From Tragulus kanchil (lineage: Eukaryota > Chordata > Mammalia > Artiodactyla > Tragulidae): a stretch of DNA of 64,000 bases. How positions within the stretch are numbered: the stretch's first letter is position 1; each line of letters begins with the position of its first letter. Shown piece after piece: positions 12,824 to 22,706 of the stretch. Where the stretch lies: contig JAIOJX010000025.1 in the NCBI GenBank assembly GCA_022376925.1, positions 7,409,141 to 7,473,140 on the forward strand. Direction: 5' to 3'. The notes beneath the pieces were generated by a model, which was given only the letters and a program-made list of their open reading frames with translations, had not been told where the DNA came from and ran no database searches. The translations under genes and the position numbers were made by a program.

Positions 12824-12867
12824 CAGGTTTTTTTCTTAATAACATTTTCTTGCTCTCACTCTACTGA

Positions 12868-13405
12868 AGAATGCACGCATGTGCCTGCTCACTCAGTCAT
12901 GTCCAACTCTTGTGACCTCCATGGACTGCAGCCCACCAGGTTCCTCTGTCCATGGAATTTTTCAGGCAAGAAATACTAGAGTGGGGCTTCCCTGGTGGTC
13001 CAGTGGGTAAGGACACCGCCTTGCAGTGCAAGGGGCGCCGGTTGGATCCCTGGCCTGGGAAGATTCCACGTGCCACGGAGCGGCTGGACTGATGTGTCCA
13101 ATTACCGAGCCAGAGCTCTGGAGCGCATGCGCCCAGAGCCAATGCTCTGCGACAACAGGCCACCGCGATGGGAGGCCCACACGGGCCAAAGAACAAAGAC
13201 GGATGAAAATAGAGAAACGAAAGGCCAATAGAAGCGGCCGGACCACACACCTCCCTCCCCGCCCCCTCAAGAAATAATAATAAAAAAGAAATACTAGAGT
13301 GGGTTAGGCATTTCCTACTCCAGCGAATCTTCCTGACCCGAGGATTGAACTCATGTCGCCTACATTTGGCAGGCAAATTCTTTACTACTGAGCCACCTGT
13401 TGAAG
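12868..13405 (-). repeat. Bov-A SINE split by a younger SINE
   Basis: CTCACTCAGTCATGTCCAAC...CTCTGTCCATGGAATTTTTC at the left and CTACTCCAGCGAATCTTCC...TTCTTTACTACTGAGCCACC at the right form one minus-strand Bov-A once 12985..13302 is removed. Flanking GAAGAATGCA/GAAGAATACA is a likely target-site duplication. Confidence 0.85.
12985..13285 (+). repeat. Lineage-specific tRNA-Glu SINE, subfamily B, inside Bov-A
   Basis: Near-intact copy with CGGCTGGACTGATGTGTCC, GCTCTGGAGCGCATGCGCCC and a CGGCCGGACCACACACCTCC tail block. A 17-bp target-site duplication AAGAAATACTAGAGTGG (12968..12984 and 13286..13302) is made of Bov-A sequence, so this SINE inserted after the Bov-A. Confidence 0.93.
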
Positions 13406-13734
13406 AATACAATTCTATAATACATATGACATATGTATTATAAAATTATAACGTATGTATTAAAAATATTTTGTACACATAATGTCTATGTTATCAGTAA
13501 ATGTTATCAGCAAGGCTCTGGTCAACAGTAGACTATTAGTAGCTAAGTTTTAGGGCAAGTCAAAAGTTATATGTGCATTTTAGACTGTGCAGGGAGTTGG
13601 TGCACCTAACCTCTGTGTTACTTAAGAGTCAGCTGTACAATAGAGACATGATCACTACAGGCAAGGTAATTAATGTATCTTGCTCCTCACATAGTTATCT
13701 TTTGGGCGTGCATTAATGAGAGCATCTGAAATCT

Positions 13735-14440
13735 AATCTCTTAACAAATAGCCAAAATATGGAAACAAAGTAAATGTCATACTAATGAATGGAAAAAGAA
13801 ACTATAGAGTGTATGCATGTAGTGAAAGTCACTTAGTTGTGTCCGACTCTTTGTGACGCCATGGATTGTAGCCTGCTAGGCTCCTCTGTCCATGGAATTC
13901 TCCAGGCAAGAATACTGGAAGGGGTAGCCGTTCCCTTCTCCAGGGGATCTTCCCAACCCAGGAATTGAACCACAGTCTCCTGCAGTGCAGGTGGATTCTT
14001 TACCATCTGAGCCATGAGAGAAATATGTGATGCAATATTATTCAGCCCCAACAAGGGAGTTCCTTCAATTTGTGACATGGACAAACGTGGAAGACATTAG
14101 GCTAAGTGAAATAAGCCAGACACAGAAATGAAAAAACCCTGCATGATCTCACTTATTTGTGGAATCTTAAAAAGTCAAATATATAGAAGCAGGGAGCAGA
14201 ACCATAGTTACAAAGGGCTGGAAGGTGGGGAAACTGGGGAGATGTTGGTCCAAAGTTGCAGTTATGTAGGATGAATAAGCCTAGAGATCTAATGTAGAAT
14301 GTGGGGAACTATAGTTAATAATACTATACAGAATACAGAAGCACTGGTATTGATTTACTAAATAGTCTTTAGAAATTGACTTGACCTCACCATGTATCAA
14401 TTTTCTCATTTTCCAAATGATAAAACCTGCTTTAAAGAGG
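13735..14440 (+). repeat. L1M-type 3' end, plus strand
   Basis: Phrases such as TGCAATATTATTCAGCC, GCTAAGTGAAATAAGCCAGAC and GATCTCACTTATTTGTGGAA are the conserved C-terminus and 3' UTR of old mammalian L1. A Bov-A interrupts it at about 13815-14018, and D4 begins within it. Confidence 0.75.
13815..14018 (-). repeat. Bov-A SINE
   Basis: TTAGTTGTGTCCGACTCTTT, CTCTGTCCATGGAATTCTCC and TTCTTTACCATCTGAGCCAT are diagnostic of ruminant Bov-A on the minus strand. Confidence 0.92.
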
Positions 14441-14576
14441 TGTGATTCAAGTTAATTCATACAGATGACAGCATGAGGTATTGTACATAAACACAAATGA
14501 CTGCTTTTATTATGACAAATTTTTGGCATCGTGTCCTCAAGAAAAACTAAACAGATTCCTCTCTTCTTTTTTCTTT

Positions 14577-14703
14577 TAAGTATGTTTATTGCAGTTTTTT
14601 TTTGGCTATCTGCTTGCAAGATCTTAGTTCCCCAGGCCAAGAATTTAACTGGGGACCCAGCAGCAAAACACCGAGTCCTAACCACTGGACCACCAGGGAA
14701 TTT
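14577..14703 (-). repeat. CHRS-type SINE (copy repeated at 15674..15799)
   Basis: Ends CTAACCACTGGACCACCAGGGAA, the reverse complement of the tRNA-Glu SINE head, with AAGATCTTAGTTCCCCAGGCC inside. Short artiodactyl CHRS type. The second copy belongs to D4. Confidence 0.85.
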
Positions 14704-14847
14704 CCCAGAATCCTCTCCTCCAGAAGCCTTTCTCTCTTAAAGACAACACTGCTGAGAAATCTGATGATTCCATGCATGTACATTAAAGCAATAAGGATTG
14801 AGTCTTCTTACTAAAGGTAGACTCACAAAGTTTCTCTCCTCTTGTTT

Positions 14848-14960
14848 TTTTTTTTTCGTCATGCTATTCAGCTTGTGGGATCTTAGTTTTCCAACCTGGG
14901 ATGAAACACTGACCCTTTGCAGTAAATCCTAGCCACTGGAACACTAAAAAATTCCCACAG
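14848..14960 (-). repeat. Diverged CHRS-type SINE (copy repeated at 15943..16053)
   Basis: GTGGGATCTTAGTTTTCCAAC and CTAGCCACTGGAACAC mark a decayed minus-strand CHRS element. Confidence 0.7.
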
Positions 14961-15014
14961 TTTCTCTCTTGATTTACCAAATGTTTGCCAACTGTGGGTC
15001 AATTATTCCTTTTT

Positions 15015-15112
15015 CTTTCTTTTTAAAAAATTTTTATTTTCTTCTGGAGTATAGCTGATTAACAACAGCTGTGATATTTGCAGGTGGACAGCAAAGGGGC
15101 TTAGCCGTACTG
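15015..15112 (-). repeat. L1 3'-UTR fragment (copy repeated at ~16110..16205)
   Basis: TCTGGAGTATAGCTGATTAAC and GGACAGCAAAGGGGCTTAGCC resemble the L1 3' UTR seen more completely near 60150. Confidence 0.55.
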
Positions 15113-16294
15113 TTCTTCCCTTTTCTTGAAATTCTTCTCTCTAGGCAGCCTTGCCTTAGCACCACCTGCTCCTTCCTCTTTTTTTTTTTTATGTCTTTTG
15201 CTGGTTATTCTCTCTTTTTGCCCCTCTAAACAGAGAAATTTCCCTCAGAATACTAGTTCAGGCTCCCTTTGTTTCTCTCTTCACACTCCTGAACTCACAA
15301 AACTTGATAACAATTCCCATCTAGACTGCCAATCTTTAGAGAAATTTTCTTAGAAAAAGTTGCATAGGGAGGCCTAGAGATCTAATGTAGAATGTGGGGG
15401 AACTATAGTTAATAATACTATACAGAATACAGAAGCACTGGTATTGATTTACTAAATAGTCTTTAGAAATTGACTTGACCTCACCATGTATCAATTTTCT
15501 CATTTTCCAAATGATAAAACCTGCTTTAAAGAGGTGTGATTCAAGTTAATTCATACAGATGACAGCATGAGGTATTGTACATAAACACAAATGACTGCTT
15601 TTATTATGACAAATTTTTGGCATCGTGTCCTCAAGAAAAACTAAACAGATTCCTCTCTTCTTTTTTCTTTTAAGTATGTTTATTGCAGTTTTTTTTGGCT
15701 ATCTGCTTGCAAGATCTTAGTTCCCCAGGCCAAGAATTTAACTGGGGACCCAGCAGCGAAAGCACCGAGTCCTAACCACTGGACCACCAGGGAATTTCCC
15801 AGAATCCTCTCCTCCAGAAGCCTTTCTCTCTTAAAGACAACACTGCTGAGAAATCTGATGATTCCATGCATGTACATTAAAGCAATAAGGATTGAGTCTT
15901 CTTACTAAAGGTAGACTCACAAAGTTTCTCTCCTCTTGTTTTTTTTTTTGGTCATGCTATTCAGCTTGTGGGATCTTAGTTTTCCAACCTGGGATGAAAC
16001 ACTGACCCTTTGCAGTAAATCCTAGCCACTGGAACACTAAAAAATTCCCACAGTTTCTCTCTTGATTTACCAAATGTTTGCCAACTGTGGGTCAATTATT
16101 CCTTTTTCTTTCTTTTTAAAAAATTTTTATTTTCTTCTGGAGTATAGCTGATTAACAACAGCTGTGATATTTGCAGGTGGACAGCAAAGGGGCTTAGCCG
16201 TACTGTTCTTCCCTTTTCTTGAAATTCTTCTCTCTAGGCAGCCTTGCCTTAGCACCACCTGCTCCTTCCTCTTTTTTTTTTTTATGTCTTTTGC

Positions 16295-18478
16295 TGGTTA
16301 TTCTCTCTTTTTGCCCCTCTAAACAGAGAAATTTCCCTCAGAATACTAGTTCAGGCTCCCTTTGTTTCTCTCTTCACACTCCTGAACTCACAAAACTTGA
16401 TAACAATTCCCATCAGACAGTAGACTGCCAATCTTTAAGCTTGCATTTTCATCTTCCTGCCTGACACTTTCGATTCTTCCTGTGGATTCCCCTTTCCTAT
16501 CTCTGCCCATTCCATCCCACCAATCCTATACTATCACAGATCCTAATCTCAGCTAGGAAAGCTACAGTAGCCCCATTATGTATTTATCCACATTCTGCCA
16601 GTGAAAATTCACTCCATCCTGTTCTCGGAGTGACTGAAATCAACCTGTTTCTACTTTGAAACAATCAATGGCTCCATATTGCCTCCCCTTGACATACAAA
16701 CTCCTATATATTAATGCCCCAAACTAACACAGCCAGCTAAATCTCACTGCTCTCTTACACATAATGTTATGTTCCAGTAAAACTCAATTAATATTCCCTG
16801 GACATGCCTGGAATCGGGGGTGGGGTAAAGTGGAGGAGGCTTGAATTAGTTGCTCTCTCTGTCTCTGCTTTTTATCTTATTTACCTTTTAAGGTTCATAA
16901 AAGGTTTTCTTGATTTTTCCACAATCTTTTGTTGCCCATTTCCTCTTTGCGCTTGACTCTTCCGAGCTCTCTCCTTGTAAATATGTACTTATACACGTAT
17001 TCTACTCTAATAGCATAATTATTCATGCCCAGCTTCATTTCCACCTCTCCGCTATTAGATTTTAAATTCCTTGAGTGCAGGAAAGTTGTCATACTCATTT
17101 CTGTGGCTTGCTGTACCTAGTCTTCACTTTGTATATGTAGATGTTCAAGGAATGTCTTTGTATTAGAATAAAAACTGACTTCAAATACTTTTTGGACTTC
17201 ATCATACACTTTTAATAACTAAAAACTTTGAGACTCAATTAATCTTGCAAAGGGCATACCACTTAGTCCTAGGTTTGCAAACAATTGGGGAAAAGGAAGT
17301 CTTGTTTTGAATCAATTGTTGTATCAAGAATTCTATCAAAGGATTAAAAAAAGAGTCTTGCTAGTGATAGAAGACCCTTAGTTCTTTTTGGTTAATTCTC
17401 TCTTTTTTTGCCCCTCTAAACAGAGAAATTTCACTCAGAATACTAGTTCAGGCTCCCTTTGTTTCTCTCTTCACACTCCTGAACTCACAAAACTTGATAA
17501 CAATTCCCATCAGACAGTAGACTGCCAATCTTTAAGCTTGCATTTTCATCTTCCTGCCTGACACTTTCGATTCTTCCTGTGGATTCCCCTTTCCTATCTC
17601 TGCCCATTCCATCCCACCAATCCTATACTATCACAGATCCTAATCTCAGCTAGGAAAGCTACAGTAGCCCCATTATGTATTTATCCACATTCTGCCAGTG
17701 AAAATTCACTCCATCCTGTTCTCGGAGTGACTGAAATCAACCTGTTTCTACTTTGAAACAATCAATGGCTCCATATTGCCTCCCCTTGACATACAAACTC
17801 CTATATATTAATGCCCCAAACTAACACAGCCAGCTAAATCTCACTGCTCTCTTACACATAATGTTATGTTCCAGTAAAACTCAATTAATATTCCCTGGAC
17901 ATGCCTGGAATCGGGGGTGGGGTAAAGTGGAGGAGGCTTGAATTAGTTGCTCTCTCTGTCTCTGCTTTTTATCTTATTTACCTTTTAAGGTTCATAAAAG
18001 GTTTTCTTGATTTTTCCACAATCTTTTGTTGCCCATTTCCTCTTTGCGCTTGACTCTTCCGAGCTCTCTCCTTGTAAATATGTACTTATACACGTATTCT
18101 ACTCTAATAGCATAATTATTCATGCCCAGCTTCATTTCCACCTCTCCGCTATTAGATTTTAAATTCCTTGAGTGCAGGAAAGTTGTCATACTCATTTCTG
18201 TGGCTTGCTGTACCTAGTCTTCACTTTGTATATGTAGATGTTTAAGGAATGTCTTTGTATTAGAATAAAAACTGACTTCAAATACTTTTTGGACTTCATC
18301 ATACACTTTTAATAACTAAAAACTTTGAGACTCAATTAATCTTGCAAAGGGCATACCACTTAGTCCTAGGTTTGCAAACAATTGGGGAAAAGGAAGTCTT
18401 GTTTTGAATCAATTGTTGTATCAAGAATTCTATCAAAGGATTAAAAAAAGAGTCTTGCTAGTGATAGAGAAGACCCCT
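16295..18478. repeat. Direct duplication D5 (16295..17385 and 17390..18478)
   Basis: Offset about 1097, with almost no gap. The start overlaps the end of D4 and the end overlaps the start of D6, so parts of this sequence occur three times. The content is L2-like sequence and unclassified intron. Confidence 0.93.
16440..17150 (+). repeat. L2-like LINE fragment (also in D5/D6 copies)
   Basis: The order of phrases (CAATGGCTCCATATTGCC, then CTTGAGTGCAGGAAAGTTGTC about 300 bases on) fits an old L2 3' region. The second half recurs at 18043-18250 and 19174-19400. The assignment is tentative. Confidence 0.5.
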
Positions 18479-20308
18479 TAAGTCGGTGTGTTTAAAATTC
18501 CCAAATGGAATGATGGACCTGTGAAGCAGCGAAATGAGCCAACAGGGTTATGCCAAGGAATCGTTTTGGTAAAAGAGGGATTCTACCCTCAGCATCCCAC
18601 TGAATGTTAAATTTTGGCTGTTCTATTCTGCCTACTGATAACAACCCTGGAGCTTTGATAGAATGGATCTCCTTCTCCAATTCTGTCCTGGGGCTGGATT
18701 CACTGTCTGAGCTATTAAACTGTGGAGATACTCTACTCAAAGGTGGAATAAAAAGATAGTCTCTGATACAAATATCAAGTTAATCTCCGCCATTACCAAG
18801 TGACAGGCCTCTAAGAAACATCAAGAGCTTGCGGCTCTACCTCAAGTAGGAATGCTTATTCACATGTATCTCCTTTAAATGGGTCTTTTCAGCCGCTTTA
18901 TAATACACGACCATATTTATCTGTTGAATTATGCAGAGTTAGCAGATAGACAGGAAAGATATGCTATTACCAGTTAGAGGCAAGTCTACATTGAAATTTG
19001 TTCCAGCTTTGTGTAATTGACCTCAAGCTTCAAAAAGCAAAGTGTGTAATCTCTGCTTCGCCCTACTTTCTCAGAGAAATGTGCTCTGGTGTCCCATTTA
19101 GTGTGGATTTGAAACAAAAGAAAAAAAAAAGAAAACACTAAAGAAATTGAGCTGGGTTCTAAAATCCAAGCTGGCTTTGCGCTTGACTCTTCCGAGCTCT
19201 CTCCTTGTAAATATGTACTTATACACGTATTCTACTCTAATAGCATAATTATTCATGCCCAGCTTCATTTCCACCTCTCCGCTATTAGATTTTAAATTCC
19301 TTGAGTGCAGGAAAGTTGTCATACTCATTTCTGTGGCTTGCTGTACCTAGTCTTCACTTTGTATATGTAGCTGTTAAGGAATGTCTTTGTATTAGAATAA
19401 AACTGACTTCAAATACTTTTTGGACTTCATCATACACTTTTAATAACTAAAAACTTTGAGACTCAATTAATCTTGCAAAGGGCATACCACTTAGTCCTAG
19501 GTTTGCAAACAATTGGGGAAAAGGAAGTCTTGTTTTGAATCAATTGTTGTATCAAGAATTCTATCAAAGGATTAAAAAAAGAGTCTTGCTAGTGATAGAG
19601 AAGACCCCTTAAGTCGGTGTGTTTAAAATTCCCAAATGGAATGATGGACCTGTGAAGCAGCGAAATGAGCCAACAGGGTTATGCCAAGGAATCGTTTTGG
19701 TAAAAGAGGGATTCTACCCTCAGCATCCCACTGAATGTTAAATTTTGGCTGTTCTATTCTGCCTACTGATAACAACCCTGGAGCTTTGATAGAATGGATC
19801 TCCTTCTCCAATTCTGTCCTGGGGCTGGATTCACTGTCTGAGCTATTAAACTGTGGAGATACTCTACTCAAAGGTGGAATAAAAAGATAGTCTCTGATAC
19901 AAATATCAAGTTAATCTCCGCCATTACCAAGTGACAGGCCTCTAAGAAACATCAAGAGCTTGCGGCTCTACCTCAAGTAGGAATGCTTATTCACATGTAT
20001 CTCCTTTAAATGGGTCTTTTCAGCCGCTTTATAATACACGACCATATTTATCTGTTGAATTATGCAGAGTTAGCAGATAGACAGGAAAGATATGCTATTA
20101 CCAGTTAGAGGCAAGTCTACATTGAAATTTGTTCCAGCGCTTTGTGTAATTGACCTCAAGCTTCAAAAAGCAAAGTGTGTAATCTCTGCTTCGCCCTACT
20201 TTCTCAGAGAAATGTGCTCTGGTGTCCCATTTAGTGTGGATTTGAAACAAAAGAAAAAAAAAAGAAAACACTAAAGAAATTGAGCTGGGTTCTAAAATCC
20301 AAGCTGGC
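18044..20308. repeat. Direct duplication D6 (18044..19173 and 19174..20308)
   Basis: Offset 1130-1131, abutting directly with no junction bases. The few differences include small indels just inside the start of copy 2 (around 19370-19400). Its first ~340 bases also occur near 16945, making a triplication. Confidence 0.94.
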
Positions 20309-20529
20309 ATAAGGGAATACGGACAATGCCCTAAAACCTTAAGGAGGCGGGGAAGAGAGCGGACCAGGCTTTAATCTCAAAGGGCATACCTTCCCTACGT
20401 TTCCTGAGCCATTTCCACTCAAGACTAATCTTCAGCAATAATTGAACCACGCTGGGATGCGTCGCTCATTTAAAATCAGAAATCTTTCCCAGGCACTGAT
20501 TTCTGTTTTTAATAGGAAAGTCCTGCAGA
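20309..20529. other. Left edge of CpG island, nothing recognised
   Basis: Transition from duplicated intron into the island. CpG density rises from about 20,520. Confidence 0.5.
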
Positions 20530-21630
20530 GTCAGAGGCGGACTCTGACCCGCTCAGCTGTGCGCTCTTCCGCCGGGTCGAGGTTGCCCCAGAGGCCTCGC
20601 CCCCTGGCGTGTGCAGCCCGCGGCTGCAGGGGGCGCTGCGGAACCTCCGTCCCTTCCCGGGAGAAGCCCTTCCCCGGCCCAGGCGGTTGGTGCCGCCCGC
20701 CAAGGCTGGCCCCAAGTTTTCGCCCTCCCTCTGCGCCCTTCCTAAAAAGAGAGTAAACCCCGCGACGTGCCCAAGGTACACGACAAAAGAAACAAAGAGC
20801 AAGGCACCCTACAAAAGTAACCACTCTCTTGTTCATCCTCTCTGCGTCTGGCAGTTGCTTAAAGGCTCTTTCCAAAATACGGAAATTAAGAAAAGTTGGT
20901 TTTGCTCACACATTAAAGAGCGGGCCTCTACCCTCCTTTAAAAAAGAAAAAGCTACTGACCCTGAGCCGCCTGGAACTCCAACCAAGTGCCTCTAAAGGC
21001 GGCTCCCCGCGGCGTCCTGCTCCCACTCTTTCCCCCGGAGACCCGCTGGGTCTTCGGCTCCAGTTCACCCTCAGCTGTGAATGGACCGTCGGGGGAAGCG
21101 GCGCCCGGGCAAAGCTGCCACCCACACTCCGCACCGCGCACCGTCCCCTCCCTTCTCCCCACACCCGACGGCCCGGAGCGACGGAGGCGGCTCGGGTTCC
21201 CAAGGTGGCTCCACGCCGAAAGACGGGGCCTAAGCACACCTTCCCCTTCTCTGACCTTTCGGGGTAAGCTTGGGGACCCCGGGGACCATTTTCCGCAAGG
21301 TCCCCAAACCACGGGCAGCGGTGCGAGCGTCCTCGGTTGTGGGAGAGCGGGCGTCTGCTTCCTGGGACGCGCGTCTGGCGTCCGTCGTGTCCGCGGGAAT
21401 GTTCCGGGCGCTCGAGCTGACGGAGACCCCGGCTCGTCCTCGGGCGCCCGCGGAGTCCCTCCACAGAGCAGGACCAAGGGGGCGAGACCCCGGCCTAGGT
21501 CTACGGTCCACCCGAGTCGCCCCGAATACCACTGCCGTGGAGAGTGGACTTCGGGGGTCCAGGGCACAGCGCGGAGCGGCCGGGGACGCGCCTGCCGGCG
21601 CCTGTCCCAGGCGCGGACCGCGGGCCAGCC

Positions 21631-21640
21631 AGGTACTCAC
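21631..21640 (-). promoter_or_regulatory. TRPC3: Splice donor of TRPC3 exon 1
   Basis: On the minus strand the exon ends ...GACAT and is followed by GTGAGTACCT, a near-consensus 5' splice site. It leaves a phase-2 junction, which matches the split codon expected before the Ser-Met of the short-isoform start. Intron 1 then runs to the left edge of the window. Confidence 0.88.
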
Positions 21641-21855
21641 ATGTCGGGCCCCGGGGAGAAGGGCGGCGGGCAGTAGCCGTGCGGTCCCCGCTGCGGGGGC
21701 GCCGAGCGCGGCTCGAGCCCTCCGTTGACGCCCCTCCAGCCCCGCCGGCGGCGCTGCGGCTCCGTGCTTTCGTCCTCGCCCTCCTCCGCCTCCTCCTCCG
21801 GCGCGGGGAAGGTCACCCTCGCTTGCTCCTTGCACTTTCTGACCTTGGTGGACAT
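21641..21855 (-). CDS. TRPC3: TRPC3 first coding exon (long isoform N-terminus), partial gene
   Basis: The exon reads 71 complete codons plus two bases, starting MSTKVRKCKEQARVTF, then an acidic Glu-rich run (about residues 19-32), a basic QRRRRGWRG block (about 34-42) and a Pro-rich end (CPPPFS.GPD). This matches my recollection of the N-terminal extension of the long TRPC3 isoform. That extension is 73 residues, which fits 71 codons plus a split codon and one more before the internal Met of the short form. TRPC3 is a diacylglycerol-activated, Ca2+-permeable cation channel of the plasma membrane. This exon covers only the cytosolic N-terminus, before the ankyrin repeats. The start codon has G at -3. 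The reading frame is open to an exact GTGAGT donor, and reading through would hit a stop at once. The remaining exons lie beyond position 1. The alternative, a chance ORF in a CpG island, is unlikely given the residue-level match and donor phase. Confidence 0.93.
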
Positions 21856-22260
21856 CGCGCCGGCCGCGGTCCGAGCGCGGGGATGCCGGCAGCCGGCCTC
21901 GGTCTCCGCCGCCGCCGCCGCGCCTTCTCCCCGCGGCGCCCTTTCCCACCTCCTGCGGCTCCGGCGGCCCGGGGCGGCCCCGGGCGGGGAGGCGGGAAGA
22001 GAGAACCGCGCGGCCCGGGACCGGGCGGTTAGAGGCGGGAGCCAGAGCCGAGTCGCCGCCGCCGCCGCCCACCATCAAACCGCGGGGGCAGCCGCTGCGC
22101 CTGTGGCCGCGAGGAGGAAGCCTGGGGCCGAGCGGGGCGCTGGCGCTGGGAAGCGCTCTCCCGCCCCGCGGCGGCGGCGCCGGTGCCTCCTCCGTGCCCG
22201 TCTCCTGTCTCCGACAGCATCACTTGCTAGGACACTACGGTTACTGAGGGTGAAGGAGAG
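21856..22260 (-). promoter_or_regulatory. TRPC3: TRPC3 5' UTR and core promoter region
   Basis: This GC-rich sequence lies directly upstream of the TRPC3 ATG. It holds two short runs of GGC triplets on the minus strand (GCC on plus, near 21907-21919 and 22053-22068) and many CpGs. No TATA box is evident, as expected for a CpG-island promoter with dispersed starts. The exact transcription start cannot be fixed from sequence; it is placed here because CpG density falls sharply after about 22215. Confidence 0.6.
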
Positions 22261-22312
22261 AGAGAGGCAGGGAGGGAGGAGGGGAAGAACAGAGAGGAGG
22301 GGAAGAATCAAT
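22248..22312. promoter_or_regulatory. Polypurine tract upstream of the TRPC3 promoter
   Basis: About 60 bases are almost entirely A/G on the plus strand (GAGAGAGAGAGGCAGGGAGG and similar). Relative to TRPC3 this is a polypyrimidine strand just upstream of the island. GA tracts of this kind are common beside mammalian promoters; a functional role is inference. Confidence 0.4.
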
Positions 22313-22706
22313 TCCTTATCAGAACCGGAGAGGAAATCAGACAGATCACCGGGCAGGGCATAAGGAAATCAGAGAAACTTCCCTCCTCACTCTCCCCTTT
22401 TCTTCCAAAAGAGCTCCTTTCCATTTAGAGATAACAGGTTTCCCAAGGAAGAGGAAAAGGGAATCGCCTGGCGTTTTAGTTTTCCTGCAGTTGCATTTAC
22501 CCTATCCAACTTTGTATTTCTTTCAACAAGCGCATTTGTTCGTTGTGTTACTCACTCTGAAACTTAGTTGAACCTACTGAGGTCTAAGTACATTCCCCTG
22601 GGTGCCAAGATTGATAATGCTCTAATCCTGCAGGATACTTTAGGTTTGCTTTTTTTAAAAAAAAAAACAAATCTCGAAACATCTAACAAGATTTATATAC
22701 GCTCTA
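22313..22706. other. TRPC3 5' flank, nothing recognised
   Basis: Single-copy sequence between the promoter polypurine tract and D7. No exon or repeat is recognised; this is a plausible place for proximal regulatory sites. Confidence 0.45.

Larger units (their letters stand above)
11762..12830 (-). repeat. L1 3'-UTR fragment with two SINE insertions
   Basis: TTTTTAATTGAAAGATAATTGC at the left is the A-rich 3' end of a minus-strand ruminant L1. The sequence continues through CACCCCATCATACCCCTC and TTTCTGACTTACTTCACTCTG, and is broken by SINEs at 12015-12284 and 12495-12823. It is itself inserted in the Tigger. Confidence 0.65.
10940..13637. mobile_element. Old Tigger-type DNA transposon (Tc1/mariner), interrupted
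   Basis: The left end TAGTTGACCCTTGAACAACA is mirrored, diverged, at the right end near 13610-13637, as in mammalian Tigger elements. The right flank 13520-13630 matches the internal phrase GTCAACAGTAGACTATTAGT. The element is split by an L1 3' end (about 11762-12830) and a Bov-A (about 12868-13405); removing them joins the remnants. A 23-base poly-T lies just inside the left end. No transposase frame remains. Confidence 0.7.
14279..16438. repeat. Direct duplication D4 (14279..15338 and 15372..16438)
   Basis: Offset about 1093, with 33 unmatched bases at the junction. A small insertion difference lies at the very end of copy 1. The unit carries two CHRS SINE remnants and an L1 3' fragment. 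Its last ~120 bases are also the start of D5. Confidence 0.94.
1..21640 (-). other. TRPC3: TRPC3 intron 1 (5' part)
   Basis: Everything left of the exon 1 donor is intron on the TRPC3 strand. I looked for the next exon, the large ankyrin-repeat exon that begins at the short-isoform Met, and found no matching ORF. The intron is therefore at least 21.6 kb as assembled, less after removing the duplicated units. It holds SINEs, LINEs, a U6 copy and Tigger remnants, described separately. Confidence 0.75.
20530..22215. promoter_or_regulatory. CpG island at the TRPC3 5' end
   Basis: CpG dinucleotides and G+C are dense here, especially 20540-20720 and 20990-22215, with an AT-richer dip near 20780-20960. 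The rest of the window is AT-rich and CpG-poor. The island covers the TRPC3 promoter, exon 1 and the first part of intron 1, and contains none of the direct duplications found on both sides. Several long overlapping ORFs on both strands are by-products of the GC composition. Confidence 0.88.

Noticed and set aside
12436..13412. ORFs of 140-171 codons on both strands in 12.4-13.4 kb, and similar ones at 42.3, 44.3, 54.0 and 58.2 kb
   Set aside because: They repeat the same GLCGPP/SSQARD/PLDHQG-type peptides because they are translations of the SINE family.
1..21640. Second TRPC3 exon
   Set aside because: The ankyrin-repeat exon that follows the short-isoform Met would give a long recognisable minus-strand ORF. 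None is present.
21230..22078. 282-codon minus-strand ORF over the CpG island, and the 229- and 212-codon plus-strand ORFs
   Set aside because: Low-complexity Arg/Gly/Pro/Ala translations are produced by GC-rich composition. They overlap the better-supported TRPC3 frame and show no domain.
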